A DNA stretch of 64,000 bases from JBBQZU01 sp041749535 (GTDB lineage: Bacteria; Bacteroidota; Bacteroidia; Flavobacteriales_D; Cryomorphaceae): assembly GCA_041749535.1 (NCBI GenBank), contig JBGTBE010000028.1, positions 30,124 through 94,123 on the forward strand, in the 5' to 3' direction. A program made the translations under genes and the position numbers. Shown here in pieces: positions 1-8,250 of the stretch. How positions within the stretch are numbered: position 1 is the stretch's first letter; each line of letters opens with the position of its first letter. The notes beneath the pieces were generated by a model that searched no databases, was not told the DNA's origin, and was given only the letters and a program-made list of their open reading frames with translations.

Positions 1-51
1 CTCATGATTGTACGTGAGCACCATTACATCTATGTCTGGATAGGGCTTCAT
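1..51 (-). CDS. GT2 glycosyltransferase, N-terminal 17 codons only (cut by window edge)
   Basis: Reading leftward from an ATG at 51-49, the 17 codons encode MKPYPDIDVMVLTYNHE. This is the classic start of a family 2 glycosyltransferase, whose first beta strand usually reads VSVxxxTYNHE. The ATG lies eight bases after the TGA of the aminotransferase gene, so this is probably the third gene of the leftward operon sulfotransferase-aminotransferase-GT2. Everything after residue 17 lies outside the window, so the catalytic DxD and the substrate cannot be judged. The family call rests on one short motif plus context. Confidence 0.6.
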   Translation of the reverse strand, partial: MKPYPDIDVMVLTYNHE

Positions 52-59
52 CTGCTTTT

Positions 60-1136
60 TCAGCAATGTTTCAGAACTATGTGTGCGATGCGCTCCTGCT
101 CAGATTCTGAAAGGTGGTGGTGCAGGGGCAAACAAAATGCCGACGCACTCAGCTTCTCTGCCACCGGGCAAGGCGCTCCGGCCATATACGCTATGGTATT
201 GAGGGCAGGGTAGAAGTAGCGCCTTGCCTCAATGCCTTCCGCAGCCAGGGCAGCAATGATTGCAGTTGTTTTTGATGACTTAAAATACAACAGAGGAAAG
301 TACGCCCCGTTGTGCAAGGTATTGGGTGCAGGGCTTAAAAAACTGCTCGAGGGCAATTCTTTCAATAAATCGCGGTAGTTGTTCCACTGTGTGCGTCTTT
401 TCTCGAGCAAAGCGTCAGCATAGGGCAGCATGGCAAGGCCAAGTGCTGCATGAAATTCTGAATTTTTGCCATTAATGCCGGGATTCGGGAAGTGATTTGG
501 ACCTTCGTGCCCGAAATTCCTGTAAGCGTCAATGCGTTTTTTGCCTTCTTCATTGCGGCTCACCACCAAGCCTCCGTTGGCTGTGTGAAATAATTTTGTG
601 GCGTGAAGGCTCAAAACAGAGTACTCACCATAGCTCAGCAGGCTACGCTCATCGTGCACCACCCCGAAAGCATGGGCACCATCATAAAATATTGGTATTC
701 CGTGCTGGTCAGCCAATGCCTGTAGGGCCGTTACATTTGCCGGAAGGCCATACACATGGGTGGTGAGAATGGCGCGGGTATTATTGCTGATGAGGGCAGC
801 AGCCTTTTCGGGGTTAATTGCCAGTGTGTCTGCTTCTATATCCGCAAAAACAGGCGTAAACCCTTCCCAGAATACCGCCCCGGCTGTGGCAACATAACTG
901 AATGGGGTGGTAACAATCTCTCCACCCCGGGGCAGCGATCTCAGTATGCACTGCAATCCTGTAGTAGCACTACTGAGGTAGGAGACAAACTTAACACCAA
1001 GGTAGGCGGCTATTTTCGCTTCAAATTCCTGCACCAACGGTCCGTTGTTGGTAAGCCACTGTCGCTGCCAAATACCTTGAGTGTAGCGCGAGTATTCTTC
1101 ATGCGGGGGTAGAAAGGGCCTGCTGTGCGGAATCAT
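60..1136 (-). CDS. DegT/DnrJ/EryC1/StrS family PLP-dependent sugar aminotransferase
   Basis: This 358-residue protein has the normal length and layout of the DegT/DnrJ/EryC1/StrS family, fold type I PLP enzymes that transaminate keto-sugars of nucleotide sugars. The N-terminus MIPHSRPFLPP is the family's usual opening. A YDGAHAFG segment near residue 151 carries the PLP-contacting Asp, and LHATKLFHTANGG near 178-189 carries the Schiff-base Lys at about 181. I chose the ATG at 1136 rather than an in-frame ATG 12 bases upstream, because it gives the family-typical start and a 4-base ATGA overlap with the sulfotransferase stop. It probably makes an amino sugar for the surface glycan. Donor and sugar nucleotide are not determinable here. 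Confidence 0.88.
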   Translation of the reverse strand: MIPHSRPFLPPHEEYSRYTQGIWQRQWLTNNGPLVQEFEAKIAAYLGVKFVSYLSSATTGLQCILRSLPRGGEIVTTPFSYVATAGAVFWEGFTPVFADIEADTLAINPEKAAALISNNTRAILTTHVYGLPANVTALQALADQHGIPIFYDGAHAFGVVHDERSLLSYGEYSVLSLHATKLFHTANGGLVVSRNEEGKKRIDAYRNFGHEGPNHFPNPGINGKNSEFHAALGLAMLPYADALLEKRRTQWNNYRDLLKELPSSSFLSPAPNTLHNGAYFPLLYFKSSKTTAIIAALAAEGIEARRYFYPALNTIAYMAGAPCPVAEKLSASAFCLPLHHHLSESEQERIAHIVLKHC

Positions 1137-1756
1137 TTTACAGGCCATTTGTTGAGATGGGGCAAGGTTGCAGTGTTTTCGAACCCTGCGAAGATGGCAA
1201 TTTTTGTGGCAGCAAGAGGGTCGCTAATTTCGATTTCAAGTAATTGTTCCGGTCTGCCTGCGAAAAAAGTGCGTACCTCTTGCAAATGGGTTTCGTACCA
1301 ATCTATCATCGATTGGTAGTGGTAGGGATTATCGTCCGGTGTGCCAAAAAGTGCACAGTGCGCTTCCCATACAAATCCGGGATAACGGTATGTTGCTTTG
1401 CGCAATTGATCTGCAGTTGGCGCACTGAGGCCATCACCAAACCTTCCGGCGTGAAAACGCACCAGAGAAGTGTACCACTCATCGGCGCTTTGGCGTCTAC
1501 TCAAAATAAATTTGGCTGATGGGTATGCGGGAAATATATGACGGTATGTATGTCGAGCGCTAAAGGGTATGTCCTGAAAAAAATCGGCCGTGCCCACAAA
1601 ATCTACAATTGGTTGCCAATTGCCTGCTGCATAATCTTTCACAAGCATTTCACCTTTCATTTGATTGCCACATCGAAAACCATTCATTTCGAAAAAGGCA
1701 TTGAGCGAGGTGGTGCCTGTTTTATTTGCACCTATACAAATGACCAGCGGCTTCAT
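1133..1756 (-). CDS. Sulfotransferase family protein
   Basis: The 207-residue product begins MKPLVICIGANKTGTTSL. The GxNKTGTTS segment matches the 5'-phosphosulfate-binding loop of PAPS-dependent sulfotransferases. A second segment, FILSRRQSADEWYTSL near residue 86-101, matches the 3'-phosphate-binding strand-helix with Arg and Ser. The start at 1756 places the PAPS loop at the very N-terminus, as is usual; an in-frame ATG at 1828 would add 24 residues with no family resemblance. The gene is coupled by ATGA to the aminotransferase downstream and sits beside the glycosyltransferase cluster. I infer that it sulfates a surface glycan, but a different acceptor is possible. Confidence 0.78.
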   Translation of the reverse strand: MKPLVICIGANKTGTTSLNAFFEMNGFRCGNQMKGEMLVKDYAAGNWQPIVDFVGTADFFQDIPFSARHTYRHIFPAYPSAKFILSRRQSADEWYTSLVRFHAGRFGDGLSAPTADQLRKATYRYPGFVWEAHCALFGTPDDNPYHYQSMIDWYETHLQEVRTFFAGRPEQLLEIEISDPLAATKIAIFAGFENTATLPHLNKWPVK

Positions 1757-1810
1757 GCCGGCGAATGTACTAGAAATCCTAAATTTTATGAGATGAAGTA
1801 TGCCTGGTGC

Positions 1811-1844
1811 TTGCCAAGCTGGAACCAATAAAAAATTACCTTTG
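1811..1844 (+). promoter_or_regulatory. Candidate Bacteroidota-type promoter for the rightward polysaccharide operon
   Basis: TTG at 1811-1813 is followed after 23 bases by TACCTTTG at 1837-1844. This fits the flavobacterial pattern TTG-N17-23-TAnnTTTG at the upper spacing limit. The ATG of the first glycosyltransferase follows 14 bases later. It lies in the only sizeable gap before a gene run that otherwise overlaps continuously. Confidence 0.5.
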
Positions 1845-1858
1845 GCTCTACTCCTGCA

Positions 1859-2839
1859 ATGGATTTCAAAGTATCAGTGGTAATACCGGTGTACAATGCT
1901 GCTCCTTTTCTCAAGGAAGCAGTGCAATCTGCGCTATCTCAACCGGAAGTACAGGAAGTGTTGCTCATAGAAGATGGAAGCACTGATAACAGCCTTGAAA
2001 TCTGTACAATATTGACTTTAGCTGACCAACGTGTGCAGCTTCACCAGCACAAGCAGGGCCACAATCGGGGTGCAGCAGCTACTAGAAATCTGGGAATAAA
2101 TCAATCTAAGTGTCCCTTCATTACTTTTCTTGACGCTGACGACGTATACGCAACCAATCGCTTTTCGAATGCAAGAAAGGTTTTTGAAAACCATCCGGAA
2201 TGCCAAGGAGTTTATGAGGCCGTAGGAATTCTCAGCGCTGACCGACCTGCCAATAAACCCCTGCTCACTACTTTGTCAAGACCGCTCAGTCCTGAAGCTC
2301 TTTTTTACCATATCAGCCCGGTTGGTAATGGCGGCTATTTTCATCTTATAGGTCTTACCGTTAAGCGCGAAGTGTTTGCAATCACCGGCTTGCTCAACCC
2401 TTCACTACGTGTATCGCAGGACACAGAATGGATGCTGCGAATTGCGGCAACCTGTATTTTGCTACCGGGACACCTTGATGAACCTGTGGCTATGCGGCGC
2501 ATACATGACAGCAATAGAAGTACCGATGAAAACTTTATGCGAAAGCACAAACCAGCAATGGCTATGCAGGCGTTGAAGTGGTTTTCGGCGCAGGGATTGC
2601 CAGCAGATAAAACCAGCGAAATACTGCGTGTATTTTTAAAATACCACTTCGAGTGGGTGCACCTGTACAATGGAGGAAATCGCATATGGCGAAAGTGGAA
2701 GGACATAACATCGGGTTTGTACATTTGGTGGGCATTTCCAGCTCTTCGCAAAAACAAATTTCTTATCTACCACCTCAGATTGACGTTCAGACTGCCTGTG
2801 ACAAATCATCTCAATTATTATGATTCAGGAGCGTTCTGA
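1859..2839 (+). CDS. Family 2 glycosyltransferase
   Basis: This 326-residue protein opens with VSVVIPVYNAAPFLKEAVQSAL, the first strand and helix of GT-A family 2 enzymes. It carries IEDGSTDNS near residue 37-45 for nucleotide binding and FLDADDVY near 90-97, the DxD-type metal site. No membrane segment is evident, so it should act at the cytoplasmic face on a lipid-linked glycan. It is the first gene of the rightward cluster, and its 3' end overlaps the next glycosyltransferase by 20 bases. Donor and acceptor cannot be predicted from the motifs. Confidence 0.9.
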   Translation: MDFKVSVVIPVYNAAPFLKEAVQSALSQPEVQEVLLIEDGSTDNSLEICTILTLADQRVQLHQHKQGHNRGAAATRNLGINQSKCPFITFLDADDVYATNRFSNARKVFENHPECQGVYEAVGILSADRPANKPLLTTLSRPLSPEALFYHISPVGNGGYFHLIGLTVKREVFAITGLLNPSLRVSQDTEWMLRIAATCILLPGHLDEPVAMRRIHDSNRSTDENFMRKHKPAMAMQALKWFSAQGLPADKTSEILRVFLKYHFEWVHLYNGGNRIWRKWKDITSGLYIWWAFPALRKNKFLIYHLRLTFRLPVTNHLNYYDSGAF

Positions 2840-3884
2840 TTGGGTAAGCGTAATAATGCCCAATTACAATAAGGGTGAATTTGCAGCTATAGCTGCTACT
2901 TCGGTGCTGGCGCAAACCCACGCCAATGTTGAGCTGATTTTCATTGACGACCATAGCAACGACGGCAGTGAAATTCCTATTGGGGAAATGGCAGTCAAAG
3001 ATGAACGTGTAAAGCTGCTATCCACACCCGCATCCCGCAGTGGGGGAGGGTTGGCCAGAAATATCGGGATCAAAGAAGCGCGTGGTGAGTACATCATATT
3101 TCTGGACAGCGATGATTATATGGACCCCCAGTGTGTGGAGGGGCGTATCGCTGCGATGAAGGCTTGTGAAACCTGCGATTTCATTGCGTTCCCCATGGGT
3201 GTTTTTTACAAAATCCCTGGCGACAGTATGCTTATTACCAATATACCTAAGTCAACTCCCGACCTGGTGCGCTTTGTGCTGCGCGATCAGCCTTGGCTCA
3301 TAAGTGGTGCCATCTGGAAAAGCGACTTTATCAGGAAATTGGGTGGCTTCAGCACTTCCCTTATTTCTCAACAAGATGCGGATTTGCACACACGAGCGCT
3401 GATCGCTACCAAGTCGTATAAGTACATTCACAACGCCCCCACTGTGCATTACCGACAGGAAGTTGAGAGCATAGCCAGAAACAATTCTCAATCGTATGAA
3501 GCACTTCTGCAACGCGCAGAAATGCTCAGAGAACACATTGCACTTGCCGCAGCTTCTCAATCCTTGAGCCATGAGATGCGCGTGGCATTTGCCCAATACC
3601 TTCTTGACATTGCTCAGATGATGCGCTGGCACAAAGCCACTGCAGGTAAAGAAGCTACCATTATCGCTCTTAAGGTATGGTATGTTGCGTACGACAATGA
3701 GCTTATTGACAGCCGCATGTACAGGCTGGGAAGGGAGTATATAAAGTTTAAGCACAGCATGTTATGGAACACCATGCCAGTACTTCAACACCGACGCGAG
3801 CTTCGCTACCGCAGGCAGCTGGGTAATCTAATTTTCACACCAAGTCTCACATTGTGCAAATCAGCGTTCAAACCCAATGATTGA
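2820..3884 (+). CDS. Family 2 glycosyltransferase
   Basis: The 354-residue product has the GT-A family 2 signature: VSVIMPNYNKGEF at the N-terminus, FIDDHSNDGS around residue 41-50, and the metal-binding FLDSDDYMDP around residue 95-104. A later QQDADLHTRA segment fits the region that carries the acceptor-side base in this family. The start ATG lies inside the end of the preceding gene (20-base overlap) and the end overlaps the next gene by 8 bases. It is predicted to add one sugar to the repeat unit at the cytoplasmic face. Specificity is unknown. Confidence 0.9.
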   Translation: MIQERSDWVSVIMPNYNKGEFAAIAATSVLAQTHANVELIFIDDHSNDGSEIPIGEMAVKDERVKLLSTPASRSGGGLARNIGIKEARGEYIIFLDSDDYMDPQCVEGRIAAMKACETCDFIAFPMGVFYKIPGDSMLITNIPKSTPDLVRFVLRDQPWLISGAIWKSDFIRKLGGFSTSLISQQDADLHTRALIATKSYKYIHNAPTVHYRQEVESIARNNSQSYEALLQRAEMLREHIALAAASQSLSHEMRVAFAQYLLDIAQMMRWHKATAGKEATIIALKVWYVAYDNELIDSRMYRLGREYIKFKHSMLWNTMPVLQHRRELRYRRQLGNLIFTPSLTLCKSAFKPND

Positions 3885-5049
3885 GCACATATTTTACATA
3901 TCGTCTTGGTATCCCCGTGTGCAAAAGAGCGAAGGCACTTTTATAGAAAATCAGCTCCTTGCCCTGAAGGAGCAAGGTATCCGTTGCGCCATCATGCACA
4001 CGGAAGAGGTTACAGCTTTGAATTTTATAAAAGCGATAATTTCAGGAAAGGAGATCATTACCCATAGGAATCACCCAAATATCATGGCTGTCAAGAATGT
4101 GGTGGTACACAAGCTTCCGCTTCGGTTCAATTCGAATCCTTTGGCTGTGCGCAAACAATATATTTTGAAGTGCGCTATAAGAAAAATGAAAACATATATA
4201 AAAGTACATGGGCGCCCTAATGTACTTTTTCACCATGGTATATTCGACTATACTTACATCACCCAAGCCATTTCGGAATACTTCCAAATACCCTACTTCT
4301 TTATGGAGCACAGTTCCCTAATTGACACCTTGCGACCCATACCCGACAAGCCTTTTCACAGCGGAACTGAAGTGCGCTCATTTGTAGAGAAAGCCCAAAG
4401 GAGGATTACAGTAACCCACCACTATGTGCGCGTTTTCAGTGAATATTTTGGCGCACCTTTCAGCTATTGCCCCAATGTGCTAACCTCAGATTTTTTCCCT
4501 TCTTCAATTAATCGTGACGCTCTGCACATAGCGCCCTTCAGGTTCTTGAACATAGGCTTGCTCGAACCACACAAAAACCAGGAATTGCTTATCAGGGCTT
4601 TTGCCTTAAAGTATGCCGGCAACCCCTCATTCACGCTCACCATTGCTGGTGATGGCAGCCTGGGGCCATCCCTTCAGAAATTGAGCGAGGAACTTGGTGT
4701 AGCTTCTCAAGTATCGATTACAGGATTTTTATCCAGAAAAGGCATTAAAGAGTTGCTCACCAATTGCCATGTTTTTGTTCTTTCTTCCACGAGCGAAACT
4801 TTTGCAGTAGTACTCGCGGAGGCCATGGCTTTTGGAATGCCGGTGCTCGCTCCAAATATCGGAGGACCGGCTGAGCTGATTGAACCTGAAGTGGGCCACA
4901 CCTTTATTCCCGGAAGTGTTGAAGACCTTGGTGAAAAAATGAGCACCATAAATCTCCGTTATCCTGCTATGAATCGGAAACGTATTGCAGAGCGTTGTTT
5001 TGCCAATTTTTCAAGCAGTACTTTCGTGAAATATCTCCTTGATGAATAA
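3877..5049 (+). CDS. Family 4 (GT-B) glycosyltransferase
   Basis: The protein is 390 residues with the two Rossmann halves of a GT-B retaining transferase. The N-terminal half starts IEHIFYISSWYPRVQKSEGTF. The C-terminal half has GLLEPHKNQELLIRAF near residue 226-241 and the E-x7-E donor-binding stretch ETFAVVLAEAMAFGMPV near residue 307-323, followed by a GGPAELI nucleotide-sugar loop. It overlaps its neighbours on both sides by 8 bases, so it belongs to the rightward operon. The sugar transferred is not identifiable. Confidence 0.9.
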   Translation: MIEHIFYISSWYPRVQKSEGTFIENQLLALKEQGIRCAIMHTEEVTALNFIKAIISGKEIITHRNHPNIMAVKNVVVHKLPLRFNSNPLAVRKQYILKCAIRKMKTYIKVHGRPNVLFHHGIFDYTYITQAISEYFQIPYFFMEHSSLIDTLRPIPDKPFHSGTEVRSFVEKAQRRITVTHHYVRVFSEYFGAPFSYCPNVLTSDFFPSSINRDALHIAPFRFLNIGLLEPHKNQELLIRAFALKYAGNPSFTLTIAGDGSLGPSLQKLSEELGVASQVSITGFLSRKGIKELLTNCHVFVLSSTSETFAVVLAEAMAFGMPVLAPNIGGPAELIEPEVGHTFIPGSVEDLGEKMSTINLRYPAMNRKRIAERCFANFSSSTFVKYLLDE

Positions 5050-6055
5050 TTCAGGTGCGAAATTTACTATGCTGGCTGAAGAGCTGCTAATAGACTCCGA
5101 TGGAGCTACTACCATAGCCTACGGCATGCGGGGGCTCAACCTGAAAGGAAAGATTGGGTATCTTATAAATGTGTGGAATTGGAAGCGTCTCTTGGATCGT
5201 TTTTATAAAGAAACACTGAGAAAGAAGGTATGCTATTACGGGCCATTCAAAGGAGAGTTCGGGCATTTTTTGCTTCACAATTTGCCTTTTCTTATGCACC
5301 TCCACAGCAAAGGTGTGGCCATTCGCTATTGTGGCATGGAGCTGCACAAACCTTTTCTTATAGACAACAAAGGCCAATCAATTATTGAAACCTTGTTTCC
5401 ATTAAGGGATTTCTTTTCTGAGGTTCCCCCTCGTGCCAATGAAACCATCTCACCGCTCGATGTTCAGCAAGCGATTGATGATTTTAAGAAAGAAGCCAAC
5501 AACTCTGGATTGCCATTTCTGGATATAAGTAACAACAATTTATACTGGTATGTATTCCGAAATTGGCAGTTGAAAGGAAAGCAACATAAGTACCACCTTG
5601 GCCTTTCGTCAGCACGAGAAAAAACCAATAGTTGTGTCATTTTTCCCAGAAGAAAGGGGAATCAATTCAGTCCCAACAACGGTGGTCCTTGGGATTATAT
5701 GGGAGTGGCGAGGGCCGTAGCTCCTTATTTCGACCATGTATATCTGGTGGGTCATCCTTCGCTGAGCGCCGATGTAAGAAGCGAAGGAAATATAATATTG
5801 AAAATAAGTGCTGACAATGCAGAAACATTGAAATATTGTGCTGAGAGTTCGCTGATCATCACCCAACATTCAGGAGCTGTACATCTGGGTTCTTGGGTTG
5901 ATGTTCCCGTGTTGGTAATTTTCAATGGTGCTTCACCTATCAAAGGCCTCATTGATACTTTGCGTTTCAGGGTGAATATTGCAACTATGCCTTTGAATTA
6001 TGCCTTTAGTTTGGTTGAAATTGTGAAATTTGTGGCCACATTGACCAAACGATGA
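5042..6055 (+). CDS. Unclassified GT-B/GT61-like putative glycosyltransferase
   Basis: I do not recognise this 337-residue protein with confidence. Around residue 67-85 it reads FKGEFGHFLLHNLPFLMHL, which resembles the GHF/HxxxxxLP region of GT61-like and polysaccharide pyruvyl/glycosyl transferase families. Near residue 276-294 SSLIITQHSGAVHLGSWVD resembles the donor-site loop seen in GT9/GT61-type folds (typically GPHGAGL or GxDSGxxH). No signal peptide or membrane segment is visible. I start it at the ATG at 5042 rather than a TTG one codon upstream; it overlaps the previous gene by 8 bases. Its position among glycosyltransferases supports a transferase role, but this is inference. Confidence 0.5.
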   Translation: MNNSGAKFTMLAEELLIDSDGATTIAYGMRGLNLKGKIGYLINVWNWKRLLDRFYKETLRKKVCYYGPFKGEFGHFLLHNLPFLMHLHSKGVAIRYCGMELHKPFLIDNKGQSIIETLFPLRDFFSEVPPRANETISPLDVQQAIDDFKKEANNSGLPFLDISNNNLYWYVFRNWQLKGKQHKYHLGLSSAREKTNSCVIFPRRKGNQFSPNNGGPWDYMGVARAVAPYFDHVYLVGHPSLSADVRSEGNIILKISADNAETLKYCAESSLIITQHSGAVHLGSWVDVPVLVIFNGASPIKGLIDTLRFRVNIATMPLNYAFSLVEIVKFVATLTKR

Positions 6056-6867
6056 AGGTAGACTACCTGTTCCTTATACCCCTTAACCCCGAATCGGCGA
6101 GCAATGACATGCGCAGAGCACTGCGCAAGCTTTGTCTGGAGCAGGTCTCGGCCATAAAGGCCAGCAAGCGGGTGTGGTTGTTGGGTACAGATACATCTCC
6201 GCACCCTGATTTTGAAGCAATAAAGACCGCAGGCCGATCTAAAGAAGACAAGCTTTATGAGGCTGGTTTTCTTCTTGAAAAAGAAGTAGATACAGCACGT
6301 TATCTGGTTCGGCTTGATGATGATGATCTTGTGAATCCAGCAGTTTTTGATGCAGCAGTGAATTATCCCGATTTTGATTGCCTTTACGACCATACCCACT
6401 GGTTCTACGACCTAAGCAGCGGGAGATGCAGTACACAACAAAGGCCCTGGATTCCTAATACAGCAATCCATGCCATGCATCATGCGGTTCAAAGAATACC
6501 AGCCATAGGTGGGAGTACCCTTGCCGACGATGAGAACTTTTTGTTCGCCTGCGACCACAGCCGTGCCTGGCATGCCTATTATACTGGTAAGAATTTGGTG
6601 AGAACCGATAAGGACAACCCCCTTTACCTTAGGGTGCTCAGCCCTCGTTCACGCTCGGCTGGTGGTTCTGATGATTTTAAAACAACTTTCCCATACTATT
6701 TGCAACGTTTTGGTACCTGGAAAAGCCATTTTCCATTCCAAGAAGACACAATGCGCCCCCAACTTATTGACCTTTGGGAAAAACAAGAAGATGCTTTGGA
6801 GGAATGGTCCCTGCCTTCTAAATCATTTGTGAGCAGATTTCTGAATAAAATTAAATCGTCTAAATGA
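6052..6867 (+). CDS. GT-A-like putative glycosyltransferase (rhamnosyltransferase-like)
   Basis: This 271-residue protein lacks the usual GT2 opening, but it has YLVRLDDDDLVNP near residue 83-95. That is a run of acidic residues after a hydrophobic strand, like the metal site of GT-A enzymes and of the putative rhamnosyl transferase family. The N-terminus YLFLIPLNPESASND suggests a first beta strand. Later segments contain several aromatic and acidic residues but no motif I can assign. It is joined to its neighbours by 4-base overlaps at both ends. A glycosyltransferase is the best reading, with low certainty on family. Confidence 0.5.
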   Translation: MKVDYLFLIPLNPESASNDMRRALRKLCLEQVSAIKASKRVWLLGTDTSPHPDFEAIKTAGRSKEDKLYEAGFLLEKEVDTARYLVRLDDDDLVNPAVFDAAVNYPDFDCLYDHTHWFYDLSSGRCSTQQRPWIPNTAIHAMHHAVQRIPAIGGSTLADDENFLFACDHSRAWHAYYTGKNLVRTDKDNPLYLRVLSPRSRSAGGSDDFKTTFPYYLQRFGTWKSHFPFQEDTMRPQLIDLWEKQEDALEEWSLPSKSFVSRFLNKIKSSK

Positions 6868-7754
6868 GTGAACTCAAAGCACAGGTAGACTTTTTCATAG
6901 AAGCCGTGTCGGATTTGAAAGTGTGTGTTGTAGGTGAGACAATAGTTGATGAATTCATTGAAGTGCGTTACGAAGGGCAGAGTATGAAGAGTTTTTGTCC
7001 TGTATTTACCTATGCCAATACTGGTGATATGAAGACCGTACAGATGGGTGGAGCAGCTGCTATTGCGAACCACTTGCGGGACTTCGTGCGGGACGTAAAA
7101 TTGATTTCTAACGAACCCAGTGAGATTGTAAAATCGAGGCTTATTGACAAAGACGGGCAAAAGAAACACGTAGAGATCAACAGGTTTGAACTGAAATCGA
7201 CCTTAGACTCGAACCTGCTCAATGGGTACGATATAGTAATTGTGGCTGATTTTGGTCACGGCTTTTGTGATGGGCTATTGCCAAATGGCAAATACCATTT
7301 TATGACCCAAACCAATAGCAACAACTTTGGCTACAACCGTTTGTCTAAATGGAAAGCCTATCCCAAGCGCAGTGCATGCCTCGACCTTCGTGAAGCCAGC
7401 CTTCAGCTCAACAGGCGTTCAGAGTTTAATGAGAAACACCTGGTAAGAGAACTTTACAACTATGAAATTGGAGCCGATAAATTGTTCTTAACACTCGGTA
7501 GGCGAGGATCCGTATGTTATGATGGACAAAATTATTTTGCTCAGTCCGCTTTCAATGGTCCTATTGTGGACACCATTGGTGCCGGAGACACATTTTATGC
7601 ATTCGCTGCACTTGCTTCGGAAATTAAATTCGCAAATCCGGCTGATATAATGCTGGTGCCAGCACTTGCTGCCAGTCTTTCCTGCACATGGCTTTGTAAT
7701 GATGAAGAAGTAAATCGCGAAAAGTTAAAACACTATGCAACTCGATTTATATAA
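6864..7754 (+). CDS. PfkB/ribokinase-family sugar kinase, RfaE1/HldE-kinase-like
   Basis: The 296-residue product has the ribokinase-fold markers. They are KVCVVGETIVDEFIE near residue 19-33 (strand with substrate Asp), GGAAAIANHL near residue 57-66 (the GGxxN substrate motif), and VDTIGAGDTFYAFAAL near residue 235-250 with the GAGD anion hole and catalytic Asp. The spacing resembles the kinase half of HldE, which phosphorylates C1 of heptose-7-phosphate. It overlaps the following SIS-isomerase gene by 20 bases, and an epimerase and a cytidylyltransferase follow. I infer a sugar 1-kinase in nucleotide-sugar synthesis. Heptose is likely from context but unproved. Confidence 0.8.
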   Translation: MSELKAQVDFFIEAVSDLKVCVVGETIVDEFIEVRYEGQSMKSFCPVFTYANTGDMKTVQMGGAAAIANHLRDFVRDVKLISNEPSEIVKSRLIDKDGQKKHVEINRFELKSTLDSNLLNGYDIVIVADFGHGFCDGLLPNGKYHFMTQTNSNNFGYNRLSKWKAYPKRSACLDLREASLQLNRRSEFNEKHLVRELYNYEIGADKLFLTLGRRGSVCYDGQNYFAQSAFNGPIVDTIGAGDTFYAFAALASEIKFANPADIMLVPALAASLSCTWLCNDEEVNREKLKHYATRFI

Positions 7755-8250
7755 AAAGGCATTCGATGAATATTTCGCGTCGGCGAAAATAAGAGAGGGC
7801 ATTGAACATTCGGTGGAGATTCTCTCCCCAGCGCGGAGGGTGCTGTTCATTGGCAATGGTGGAAGCAATGCCATATGCAGTCATATGATGGAAGATTATA
7901 TGAAAATGGCGCGTAAGCAAACCTTAAGCTTCACAGATGCTGCCCTCATCACCTGTTTTGCAAACGATTACGGGTATGAGAATGCACAGGCAGAGTGGAT
8001 TAAATTCAATTTCCAACCTGATGATGTGTTGGTAGCCATCAGCTCATCTGGAGAGTCAAAGAATATTCTGAATGCTGTGAATGTACACAAAGCACTTGGT
8101 GGAACCGTTATCACCTTCAGTGGATTTGCAGAAGCGAACACACTTTCGAAAATGGGGAAGGTGAACTTTGTAACACCCGTGAAAAACTACGGCATTGTTG
8201 AGACATTTCACCAGGTAATTCTCCACGCCATACTAGACGAAATTGTATGA
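7735..8250 (+). CDS. SIS-domain sugar isomerase, GmhA-like
   Basis: This 171-residue single-SIS-domain protein has FIGNGGSNAICSHM near residue 38-51 and AISSSGESKNILNAV near residue 98-112. These are the two sugar-phosphate loops of sedoheptulose-7-phosphate isomerase (GmhA) and its relatives. In GmhA the reaction yields heptose-7-phosphate for lipopolysaccharide or capsule. The residue spacing and length are slightly short for GmhA (about 190). It lies between a HldE-kinase-like gene (20-base overlap) and an NAD-dependent epimerase (4-base overlap), which supports a role in the same pathway. Another phosphosugar isomerase activity is possible. Confidence 0.8.
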   Translation: MQLDLYKKAFDEYFASAKIREGIEHSVEILSPARRVLFIGNGGSNAICSHMMEDYMKMARKQTLSFTDAALITCFANDYGYENAQAEWIKFNFQPDDVLVAISSSGESKNILNAVNVHKALGGTVITFSGFAEANTLSKMGKVNFVTPVKNYGIVETFHQVILHAILDEIV

